DNA from: Bryobacterales bacterium
GTDB lineage: Bacteria; Acidobacteriota; Terriglobia; Bryobacterales; Bryobacteraceae
Reading direction: 5' to 3'
NCBI GenBank assembly: GCA_003132905.1
Contig: PKZC01000186.1
Span: 298-6,003, forward strand
DNA: 5,706 nt
This document shows positions 1-5,692 of the stretch, in pieces. The stretch's first letter is position 1; every line of letters begins with the position of its first letter. A program made the translations under genes and the position numbers. Below the pieces are notes generated by a model that saw only the letters and a program-made list of their open reading frames with translations, was not told the origin of the DNA and ran no database searches.

Positions 1-2
1 TG

Positions 3-590
3 GTGGATAACGACGACTGCTTCATCCATACTCTATCCAACTATGCGCGTCAGACTGGCGCCGAAGTGGTAACTTATCGCGCTGGAGTTCCGCACAGTTT
101 AATACTGGAGTTTGCACCGCATCTGTTGCTCATCTCACCGGGGCCGGGGCGTCCCTCAGACTTTGGCGTTCCCGATCTGGTGAAGTTTGCCGCGCACGCG
201 GGCATTCCAGTTTTTGGAGTTTGCCTCGGATTGCAGGGCATCGTGGAGGCTTTCGGCGGCGAACTGGGCGTGCTGGACTATCCGATGCACGGCAAGCCTT
301 CCACCGTTATCCACCGCAACCTGGGCGTTTTCGAAGGACTTCCGGAAAGCTTCAAGGTGGGGCGCTACCACTCGCTATTCGCACGCAAAGAAACATTCCC
401 GGCGTGCTTGGAAGTGACGGCGGAATCAGAGGACGGCGTCATCATGGGGATCCGGCATCGCGAATTGCCGATTGAGGCAGTTCAATTTCATCCGGAATCG
501 ATTCTCACCTTAGATGGCAACTGTGGGCTTCGATTAATCGAAAACGTGGTGGCCCAGGCGTCGGGATCGCGCACTGCGAGTCCAGCTTAA
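3..590 (+). CDS. trpE(G): Anthranilate synthase, glutamine amidotransferase part of a fused TrpE-TrpG protein (5' partial)
   Basis: This is a class I glutamine amidotransferase domain that releases ammonia from glutamine for anthranilate formation in tryptophan synthesis. Numbering from the first full codon (GTG at 3), it starts VDNDDCFIHTL, has the oxyanion motif SPGPGRPSDFG (45-55), the nucleophile Cys74 in FGVCLGLQG, and the His163/Glu165 pair in QFHPES, so the triad is complete. The wording HTLSNYARQTGAE and LGVLDYPMHGKPS matches the TrpG half of fused TrpE-TrpG enzymes better than free-standing TrpG/PabA, which usually begins DNYDSFTYNL. The frame is open to the window edge and bases 1-2 fit a preceding Leu/Val codon, so GTG 3 is most likely internal and the TrpE domain lies upstream, out of view. 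PhzE-like or PabA-like proteins are weaker alternatives. It ends at TAA 588-590. Confidence 0.82.
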   Translation: MDNDDCFIHTLSNYARQTGAEVVTYRAGVPHSLILEFAPHLLLISPGPGRPSDFGVPDLVKFAAHAGIPVFGVCLGLQGIVEAFGGELGVLDYPMHGKPSTVIHRNLGVFEGLPESFKVGRYHSLFARKETFPACLEVTAESEDGVIMGIRHRELPIEAVQFHPESILTLDGNCGLRLIENVVAQASGSRTASPA

Positions 591-595
591 GCTGG
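582..595. repeat. 14-bp perfect palindrome across the trpE(G) stop codon
   Basis: CCAGCTTAAGCTGG is a perfect palindrome whose centre falls in the TAA stop codon. As RNA it could form a 5-bp CCAGC/GCTGG stem with a TTAA loop. No T-run follows, so it is not a convincing intrinsic terminator. It could be a protein-binding site or chance. Confidence 0.4.
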
Positions 596-620
596 CCCTC
601 CTAGTACGACTCGGGCAAAT

Positions 621-668
621 AGCCTACTATGCTAATCTGAAAGCTGATTCATAATTAGCAATTAGGCT
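621..668. repeat. Three-segment imperfect hairpin between trpE(G) and the small membrane protein gene
   Basis: Three nested pairs of complementary arms are readable. AGCCTA (621-626) pairs with TAGGCT (663-668), TGCTAAT (630-636) with ATTAGCA (654-660), and TGAA (638-641) with TTCA (648-651). Together they give 17 base pairs around a 6-nt AGCTGA loop, with small internal loops between the segments. No U-run follows, so it is not a standard intrinsic terminator. It sits 31 nt after the trpE(G) stop and about 38 nt before the next start, which would suit an mRNA leader or 3'-end structure, a small RNA, or a dimeric regulator site. The role is unknown. Confidence 0.5.
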
Positions 669-706
669 CGCTGGACGGGCAAGATGTGGGCCTTAGGATA
701 AGATTC

Positions 707-826
707 GTGCAATTCGATTTATCGGATATTGTATTTCTCGTGGTAGTGCTGTCCATCGCCGTTTTGTTAATCAATAGCAACGGGGGCGGTGGAGGCCATC
801 GCGCGCAATTGCCGGTGCGCGCTTAA
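707..826 (+). CDS. Small single-span membrane protein, 39 aa, function unknown
   Basis: This short reading frame starts at GTG 707 and ends at TAA 824-826. It is preceded by AGGA (695-698) at a good 8-nt spacing. The product begins MQFDLSDIVF and continues with a strongly hydrophobic stretch, roughly residues 8-22 (IVFLVVVLSIAVLLI). It then has NSNGGGGGHR, with five consecutive glycines at 26-30, and a short basic tail ending LPVRA. This is the architecture of a one-helix membrane microprotein with the charged tail after the helix. GTG 686 is a possible longer start but lacks a better ribosome site. The gene lies 40 nt ahead of hpnE on the same strand, so co-transcription is plausible. I do not recognise the family. 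Confidence rests on the ribosome site and the non-random hydrophobic pattern. Confidence 0.55.
   Translation: MQFDLSDIVFLVVVLSIAVLLINSNGGGGGHRAQLPVRA
801..822. repeat. GC-rich hairpin at the 3' end of the small membrane protein gene
   Basis: GCGCGCA (801-807) can pair with TGCGCGC (816-822), giving a 7-bp stem with an 8-nt loop. It overlaps the last codons of the small gene. Only two T's follow directly, so it is at best a weak transcriptional pause or attenuator ahead of hpnE. Alternating GC arms also arise easily by chance in GC-rich DNA. Confidence 0.25.
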
Positions 827-866
827 GACTGTGCTTCCACCGGCTCGTCTTTCCTAGTAGCGCTCG

Positions 867-2186
867 ATGACATCGGCGATTGTGATCGGCGGAGGTTTGG
901 CCGGCCTCGCCACGGCCGCCGCGCTGGGCCAATCCGGATTTCAAGTAGACCTTTTTGAAGCACGCGGATTCCTGGGCGGCCGCGCTACCTCTTATCCCGT
1001 ACCCGGCGACAACTCCGAAGTAATCGATAATTGCCAGCATGTATTGCTGCGGTGCTGCGTCAATCTGATGGATTTCTATCGCCGGCTAGGCGTGGCGGAT
1101 CGAATCCAGTTTCATAAGCAATTTTTCTTTATTGAACCTGGCGGCAGAACTTCGGTCTTGCAGGCCGGAGGATTTCCAGCGCCATTGCACTTTGCCGGCA
1201 GCTTTTGGGATTTGAAATTTCTTGGGCTGGGCGACAAACTGGGGATCGCGCGCGCTCTGTGGGCCATCCGGAGCGAGCACGGACGTCGCGAAGATCTGGA
1301 CAGGATCACGATGCTGCGATGGCTGCGGGAAAAGGGCCAAACCGAGCGGGCGATCCAGCGTTTCTGGAATCAGGTTCTGGTGAGCGCGGTGAACGAGGAT
1401 CTGGATCGCATGGCCGCCAGTCACGGTTTTCAAGTGTTCTGGCTGGGATTTCTCGCGCGGGCCGATTCCTACGAGATGGGGATTCCAGCGGTGCCGTTGG
1501 GGGATCTGTATGGTCCGGAAGGCTGGAAACGCATCCCCAATGTCCGTTTCCATCTTCGCGCACCGATCGAGCGCGTGATTGTGGAAGATGGCGTTGTTCG
1601 CGGAGTGATCGCGGCAGGCGAGCAACAATCGGCTGATTATTACATCTGCGCATTGCCGTTCGAGCGCCTGCCGGCAGTGATTCCAGAGCTGGATTTGAAG
1701 CTGGAGGGCTTCGAGCACTCGCCGATCACGGGCATCCACTTATGGTTTGATCGCACTATCACCGAGCTGCCGCATGCCACGCTGTTGGACCGCACCATGC
1801 AATGGATGTTCAACAAATCCCGTGGGCGATATTTGCAATTGGTGGTGAGCGCTTCGCGAAGCTTGGTGGAGATGCCACGCGCCGAAGTAATCGCGTTGGC
1901 GGTGCGTGAATTGGCTGAGTTTTTCCCGGAAGCGAAAGAAGCGAAGCTCGAAAAGGCGCACGTGGTGAAAGAAATCCGAGCGACGTTTTCGGCGGCGCCC
2001 GGCTTGGAGCAAGCGCGTCCGTTGAGCGCGACCAAGCTCGAAAACCTATTTCTAGCGGGCGATTGGACGCGATCGGGCTGGCCGCCCATCATGGAAGGCG
2101 CGGTTCGCAGCGGCTATCTGGCGGCTGAGGCGGTGACGCGCGCGGCCGGAAATCCGACGGAATTCCTGCTACCCGATATAGATTAG
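867..2186 (+). CDS. hpnE: Hydroxysqualene dehydroxylase (squalene-associated FAD-dependent desaturase HpnE)
   Basis: HpnE converts hydroxysqualene to squalene, the last step of the bacterial HpnC-HpnD-HpnE route that feeds hopanoid cyclisation. The 439-aa product has an N-terminal Rossmann FAD site with GGGLAG (GxGxxG at Gly8, Gly10, Gly13), Glu31 at the end of the second strand in DLFEAR, and LGGRATSY (36-43), as in the phytoene desaturase/amine oxidase superfamily. The segment NCQHVLLRCCVNLMDFYRRLG is the family's hallmark. VSAVNEDLDRMAASHG lies mid-protein, and the C-terminal FAD motif FLAGDWTRSGWPPIMEGAVRSG is at about 395-416. Length is normal and uninterrupted. ATG 867 places the FAD motif right at the N-terminus, although no strong ribosome site precedes it. 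The usual partners hpnC and hpnD are not in view. A carotenoid desaturase is a less likely alternative. Confidence 0.93.
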   Translation: MTSAIVIGGGLAGLATAAALGQSGFQVDLFEARGFLGGRATSYPVPGDNSEVIDNCQHVLLRCCVNLMDFYRRLGVADRIQFHKQFFFIEPGGRTSVLQAGGFPAPLHFAGSFWDLKFLGLGDKLGIARALWAIRSEHGRREDLDRITMLRWLREKGQTERAIQRFWNQVLVSAVNEDLDRMAASHGFQVFWLGFLARADSYEMGIPAVPLGDLYGPEGWKRIPNVRFHLRAPIERVIVEDGVVRGVIAAGEQQSADYYICALPFERLPAVIPELDLKLEGFEHSPITGIHLWFDRTITELPHATLLDRTMQWMFNKSRGRYLQLVVSASRSLVEMPRAEVIALAVRELAEFFPEAKEAKLEKAHVVKEIRATFSAAPGLEQARPLSATKLENLFLAGDWTRSGWPPIMEGAVRSGYLAAEAVTRAAGNPTEFLLPDID

Positions 2187-2201
2187 GACTACCTACCGCA
2201 C

Positions 2202-2241
2202 AATTATACCCTTGCTCCGGCACATTGATCTGTGTATAATT
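2202..2241. promoter_or_regulatory. 8-bp inverted repeat enclosing the promoter (candidate operator)
   Basis: AATTATAC (2202-2209) is the exact reverse complement of GTATAATT (2234-2241), separated by 24 nt. The right arm contains the -10 box and the left arm ends 2 nt before the -35 box. A dimeric regulator bound to both arms would block RNA polymerase. That function is inferred; the symmetry itself is visible. Confidence 0.4.
2212..2240 (+). promoter_or_regulatory. Sigma70-type promoter for the exported Ig-like protein gene
   Basis: A perfect -10 box TATAAT (2235-2240) is preceded at an ideal 17-nt spacing by TTGCTC (2212-2217), which keeps the key TTG of the -35 consensus. Transcription would start near 2247, leaving a leader of about 20 nt that contains the ribosome site at 2258-2262. 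The promoter starts 26 nt after the hpnE stop, so the following gene need not depend on hpnE transcription. Confidence 0.65.
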
Positions 2242-2257
2242 CCTGAATTCCACATTT

Positions 2258-2262
2258 AGGAG
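2258..2262 (+). promoter_or_regulatory. Ribosome binding site that decides the start at GTG 2268
   Basis: AGGAG lies 5 nt before GTG 2268. It supports starting in the frame that encodes a signal peptide, rather than at GTG 2303 in the frame of the long downstream region, which has no such site. Confidence 0.7.
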
Positions 2263-2267
2263 CCAAA

Positions 2268-3736
2268 GTGTCGGGCACACGCACCAAAGCGGTCGTTGTA
2301 TTGTGCGCAATCACGTTCTGCTGCGCCGTGAATTCAATGGCCCAGGATGCCCCAATAGCCCCCCCCCAGTAGCTGGGAATACTACTCAAACCACACCATT
2401 GCCGGACGGAAACGCGGCAGTGAATGAGATGAACGGGAAGTATATCGCGGTATGGCGGACGCTGATGGCGCCCAAGAATGTTGCTGACGCGTTCGGCCGG
2501 CGGATTGCGAAGCGTTACATCGCCATCCAGCTGACTGTCGCGAACCGGAACACAGAATATCAGTGGCTGATCCAATCCGCTTCGGTGAACCTGGATAAGC
2601 TGGTGCTCAACCTGAGCGCAAAGAGTGCTTGTCAGCCAAACGTGACACAACTCCTGCAGGCCCTACAATCGCTGGGGGCAAAACCTACGGGATCGACCAT
2701 TGGCGGACCGTCGACCGTGAGTTCAGCGGATCTCACCGTTCTGCGAGGTGTGGCCGAAAAGGGAGCAGCGATCGACCCTCGCAACATGACTCTTCGGTTT
2801 CTCACTGGAGCGGGGACAATCGCCGCTGGACTGCTCGGAGTGACAACCTTTGGACCAGCGTTTGCGCCGAGCGTCGCGGCATTTAATGGCCCGCTTCTCA
2901 CTGCTTACCAATCGATGTTCCCAGATTTCACCGTAAATCAGCTCAATCGGCTGAACGATAGCGCCTTCCTGGCCAACACCATTGTCGGCAAGCAGCAGGC
3001 CAAGGTGATTGTGATCTTCATCCCGATGGAATATCTGCTGACCAAGGACGAGTCGAACAAGTTTTACAGTGATCCTAATTCCATATTCGGCTGTCCAGAT
3101 CTACGCTTGCTCGAGGCTAGCGTCAACGGCAATTTTGTAGAGACGGTGCTCCCAACGCCTGTCATTACCTCCATCAACGTCACCGCCAACGATGAAGCGA
3201 ACTTCGGCAAAGACAACTTTTCCGTGGGCGGGATTGTAACCGGCCACTTTCTCGACAAGGCGAAGATCGACTTGTCGAATCCGCCCTCTGGGGTATCTGT
3301 CACCGCGAACCCCAATCCCACTGAGAGCCAACTGCCGTTCACGTTGAAAGGAAAGACACCGCTGATGCCGGGCCAGGAGCTTGATTTTGAGCTCACATTG
3401 GCGGGGACCCAACCCGTCAAGGGCGCGTTCAAAGTAAACTACTCGCCGGCGAAACCGAGTTTACAAGCGGGGGCGCTCACACCCGCGACCTTGGCGCCTG
3501 GGGCCGCCGCAACAAAGATCACCGTCAAAGGAACGAACTTTTTGCCTGAGGGAATGCAGGTGTTGGTGCAGCCTTCGGACGGCATCAAAGTCGGGCCTAT
3601 CGAGTACGTGTCGAACACGGAAGTTGATGTGGAACTCACCGTGGCAGCCGCCGCGGCTGAGGGGCAGCGCGAGTTCAGAATCAGTTCGGCCGGTGGCCTG
3701 AGCGATCCACCGACCACGCTGACCATCAAGAAGTAA
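2268..3736 (+). CDS. Exported protein with C-terminal Ig-like (IPT/TIG-like) domains, frame broken at a poly-C tract
   Basis: Translation from GTG 2268 gives MSGTRTK, a hydrophobic core AVVVLCAITFCCAV, and a likely signal peptidase I site after NSMA. It then reads QDAPIAPPQ and hits TAG 2370-2372 after 34 codons, directly after a run of nine C's. The following 1.4 kb is open in the -1 frame up to TAA 3734-3736. One extra C would join the two parts into a 489-aa secreted protein passing through APPPVAGNTT. In joined numbering there is an N-terminal domain (about 50-150) with MNGKYIAVWRTLMAPKNV, a Gly/Ala-rich hydrophobic stretch (about 178-206), and two beta-rich Ig-like regions (about 298-392 and 393-489). 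The last resembles an IPT/TIG repeat (LTPATLAPGAAATKITVKGTNF). I do not recognise a specific function; a periplasmic or surface role is inferred. The break may be a sequencing error, slippage or a true mutation. Confidence 0.75.
2359..2367 (+). repeat. Nine-C homopolymer at the frame junction
   Basis: An uninterrupted run of nine C's lies just after the signal peptide coding segment. Nine C's leave the downstream body out of frame; ten (or seven) would put it in frame. Such tracts are prone both to sequencing error and to slipped-strand length change in cells. Confidence 0.9.
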
Positions 3737-3749
3737 TGGAGACCGAGAA

Positions 3750-3950
3750 ATGGGCAAGAAGAAGGCAAATCCGAGCAAAGGTAAACAGCCCGTGGCCCCG
3801 GCGGTAGCAACCGAAAAGGTCAAGACCGCGACGGCAAGTGACGTTGAGACGGGAGACAACGGCGACGTCGGTTCCGGCAGCAAGGGCGACGTAACAACCG
3901 GCGATAACAACGGCGTAAGCAGCGGAGGAGGTGGCGGAGTCAGCAGTTGA
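3750..3950 (+). CDS. Small low-complexity protein, basic head and Gly/Asp/Ser-rich tail, 66 aa
   Basis: ATG 3750 is preceded by GGAG (3738-3741) at 8 nt and lies 13 nt after the stop of the exported Ig-like protein gene, so the two are probably co-transcribed. The N-terminus is basic (MGKKKANPSKGK). A Pro/Ala/Val/Thr linker follows (residues 13-30), and then a tail of near-repeats: ETGDNGDVGSG (33-43) and TTGDNNGVSSG (49-59), closing with GGGGVSS. There is no signal peptide, membrane span or cysteine. It should be intrinsically disordered, although the TGDN repeats could also stack as short beta turns or bind metal. The family is not recognised. A spurious frame is possible, but the ribosome site and operon spacing argue for a real gene. 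Confidence 0.55.
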   Translation: MGKKKANPSKGKQPVAPAVATEKVKTATASDVETGDNGDVGSGSKGDVTTGDNNGVSSGGGGGVSS

Positions 3951-4012
3951 ACGATGGCGGCTTCCACTAGAACGAACAAGGGTGAGCCCATCTGCCAGCC
4001 GGCTGCTCAGCT

Positions 4013-4018
4013 TATGAT
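4013..4018 (+). promoter_or_regulatory. -10-like box placed for a leaderless transcript
   Basis: TATGAT (TAnnnT pattern) ends 6 nt before ATG 4025, the spacing expected when transcription starts at the A of the start codon. No ribosome site is visible before this gene, which fits a leaderless mRNA. A -35 box is not evident. A 10-bp palindrome CAGCCGGCTG (3996-4005) lies just upstream. Confidence 0.35.
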
Positions 4019-4024
4019 GTAGCT

Positions 4025-4384
4025 ATGCGCGCCGTGATGCTCTCTCTTGCCCTTCTACTGCCGATGCTCGCAGCGGACATGACCACGCTGACGATATCGG
4101 TGAAAAGCCCTGGCGGCAAGCCTGTGGAAGGCGCCAGCGTGATCGTCAAGTTCGTCAAAGGGCACTCGGTAACGAAACTAGGCAAAAAGATCCGCAAGGA
4201 ATGGGAACTGCGCACCAATCAAGAAGGCTTGGTCAAGATTCCTCCCATCCCGCAGGGAACCATCCTGGTGCAAATCATCGCGAAAGACTACCAGACGTTT
4301 GGACAGAACTTCGACGTGGATGAAGAGCAGAAGACGCTGGAAATCAAGCTGAATCCGCCCCAGCCTCAATATTCAGCGCATTAG
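4025..4384 (+). CDS. Small exported protein with a carboxypeptidase regulatory-like beta-sandwich domain
   Basis: The 119-aa product starts MRAVMLSLALLLPMLAAD, a short signal peptide with Arg2, a leucine-rich core, and probable cleavage around residues 16-17. The rest, from about residue 20, reads as one small beta-sandwich: LTISVKSPGGKPVEGASVIVKF, then TNQEGLVKIPPIPQGTILVQIIAKDYQ and a closing LEIKL. The G(K)PVEGASV...T(N)xEGxxxI..IPxGxxxxxI pattern is that of carboxypeptidase-regulatory-like/CnaB-type domains, which are common in secreted and outer-membrane proteins. Here the domain stands alone, with no peptidase or TonB-receptor part attached. It lies 74 nt after the preceding gene and ends 4 nt from the convergent ridA stop. 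ATG 4037 is an alternative start but would drop the positive n-region. A periplasmic or surface location is inferred; the function is unknown. Confidence 0.75.
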   Translation: MRAVMLSLALLLPMLAADMTTLTISVKSPGGKPVEGASVIVKFVKGHSVTKLGKKIRKEWELRTNQEGLVKIPPIPQGTILVQIIAKDYQTFGQNFDVDEEQKTLEIKLNPPQPQYSAH

Positions 4385-4388
4385 CGCC

Positions 4389-4784
4389 TCATGATTGCGG
4401 TACTGCGAGCACTGCGGCGATGACGTCAATCTCCACGCCAACGTCGCGCGGCAATTTAGCCGCCTGCACCGTAGAGCGCGCGGGTGGATCCTTGGTGAAA
4501 TAGCGTTCATAGGTTTGGTTCATGGGTGTGAAGTCACCCATGTCCTTCAGGAACACAGTGGTCTTGAGCACGGAATCGAGCGAAGCGCCGCAGGCTTGAA
4601 GAACGGCCTTGATGTTCTCCAAAACGCGCTCGGTTTGCGCGGATATTCCGCCTTCGATCACTTTGTTGGTTGCCGGATCGAGCGGAATCTGTCCGCTCAA
4701 ATAGGCCAGGCCCCCGTACACCACGGCCTGCGAATAAGGGCCAATGGCTTTGGGCGCGTTATCGGTTGAAATGGTTTGTTTCAT
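4389..4784 (-). CDS. ridA: RidA family 2-iminobutanoate/2-iminopropanoate deaminase
   Basis: RidA (YjgF/YER057c/UK114 family) hydrolyses reactive enamines and imines such as 2-aminoacrylate released by PLP enzymes, protecting cytosolic targets. The 131-aa protein has the full family pattern: AIGPYSQAV (13-21), LSGQIPLDP (29-37), TERVLENIKAVL (51-62), the VFLKDMGDFTPMNQTYERYF block (77-96), and PPARSTVQAAKLPRDVGVEIDVIA. Arg103 and Glu118 correspond to the arginine and glutamate that define catalytically active RidA proteins, so deaminase activity is likely. Its ATG (4784-4782) overlaps the pyrD stop codon in ATGA (4784-4781), so translation is probably coupled and both come from one mRNA. The older name endoribonuclease L-PSP applies to the same family but is less apt given the active-site arginine. 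Confidence 0.95.
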   Translation of the reverse strand: MKQTISTDNAPKAIGPYSQAVVYGGLAYLSGQIPLDPATNKVIEGGISAQTERVLENIKAVLQACGASLDSVLKTTVFLKDMGDFTPMNQTYERYFTKDPPARSTVQAAKLPRDVGVEIDVIAAVLAVPQS

Positions 4785-5692
4785 ATCTGCAAAGTTCCCA
4801 CCAGTTGTTGAACGTCAGCGATGTTCTCCTCTTCAAGATACCGATCCAGCTCACGAGCGATGCGGCAAGGCGCCTCGGGATCCCAGAAGTTAGCTGTACC
4901 CACTTGGACCGCCGATGCTCCGGCCACCAGAAATTCGGCCGCATCTTCGCCGCTGCGAATTCCACCCAGCCCGATCACCGGAATCCGCACCGCCTTGGAT
5001 GCTTCATAGACCAAGCGAAGCGCGATGGGCTTGATGGCCGGACCCGAGAGTCCTCCGAAGCCGGCGCCGATGCGAGGCCGCCGCGTGTGTGCATCGATCG
5101 CTAAGGAGACAAATGTGTTCACCAGGCTGATGGCGTCCGCTCCGGCATGTTCGGCCGCCTGCGCCAGCGGCTCGATCCGCGCGACGTTCGGCGAGAGCTT
5201 CACGATCAACGGCCGGCGTGCCAGGGGCCGGACTAAGCTCACCAATTCGCTGACCATGGCGGGATCGCTCGAAAACTGGATGCCTCCGTGCTTGGTGTTG
5301 GGACAGGATATGTTGAGCTCATATCCGGCGAGCCCCTCGGCATCGTCCAGGATACGAATTACCTCCGCGTAATCCTCCGTCGAGTATCCGAACACGTTGG
5401 CGAAGATGGCGGTCCGGAACGCGCGCAGCGCCGGCAGCTTATCTCGAACGAACGCACGGGCTCCGATGTTCTGGAGCCCCACGGAATTGATCATTCCGCC
5501 TTCGGCTTCCCAAATGCGCGGCGGCGGATTACCAGCGATGGGCTCGCGCGAGAGCCCTTTTACAACGATGCCGCCAATCGCGTTGAGGTCCGCGACTTTT
5601 TCGAATTCGATTCCGTACCCGTAGGTCCCCGACGCGGCAATTACCGGATTCTGTAGTTCCACGCCGCAGAGGGTCAACCTGAGGCGACTCAT
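4781..5692 (-). CDS. pyrD: Dihydroorotate dehydrogenase, class 1B catalytic subunit
   Basis: PyrD oxidises dihydroorotate to orotate with FMN in pyrimidine synthesis. Class 1B enzymes pass electrons to NAD+ through the PyrK subunit. From ATG 5692 the protein has 303 aa. It starts MSRLRLTLCGVELQNPVIAASGTYGYG and has Lys45 in VVKGLS, NSVGLQN (69-75), and the catalytic base Cys130 in ELNISCPNTKHGG, where class 2 enzymes use Ser. It also has Lys165 in VKLSPN, Asn192 in SLVNTF, and the FMN phosphate site VIGLGGIRSGEDAAEFLVAGASAVQVGT (about 239-266). There is no N-terminal membrane extension, which excludes class 2. TTG 5701 is in frame but adds nothing conserved. The ATG overlaps a TGA in the next frame, pointing to an upstream coupled gene, and its own stop overlaps the ridA start. 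Confidence 0.95.
   Translation of the reverse strand: MSRLRLTLCGVELQNPVIAASGTYGYGIEFEKVADLNAIGGIVVKGLSREPIAGNPPPRIWEAEGGMINSVGLQNIGARAFVRDKLPALRAFRTAIFANVFGYSTEDYAEVIRILDDAEGLAGYELNISCPNTKHGGIQFSSDPAMVSELVSLVRPLARRPLIVKLSPNVARIEPLAQAAEHAGADAISLVNTFVSLAIDAHTRRPRIGAGFGGLSGPAIKPIALRLVYEASKAVRIPVIGLGGIRSGEDAAEFLVAGASAVQVGTANFWDPEAPCRIARELDRYLEEENIADVQQLVGTLQI

Noticed and set aside
582..600. Intrinsic terminator after trpE(G)
   Set aside because: The palindrome can form only a 5-bp stem and is followed by CCCTCC rather than a T-run.
1086..1739. Long open frame on the minus strand inside hpnE
   Set aside because: It is antisense to a strongly recognised gene, its product is rich in Arg/Pro/His as expected for a shadow frame in GC-rich DNA, and it has no recognisable motif.
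2203..2231. Minus-strand promoter using TATAAT in the left arm of the inverted repeat
   Set aside because: No TTG-type -35 sequence is found at 16-18 nt on that strand, and it would transcribe antisense into hpnE.
2303..3736. Start of the exported protein at GTG 2303, in the frame of the long downstream region
   Set aside because: No ribosome site precedes it, and the resulting N-terminus (MRNHVLLRREF) has no signal peptide. The other frame over the same bases has a proper start and signal sequence.
3954..4022. 22-codon frame starting ATG 3954 after the low-complexity gene
   Set aside because: It has no well-placed ribosome site, no compositional signal, and ends within the presumed promoter of the next gene.
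4395..4769. Open frame on the plus strand opposite ridA
   Set aside because: It is the antisense of a fully conserved RidA protein and shows no domain or ribosome site.
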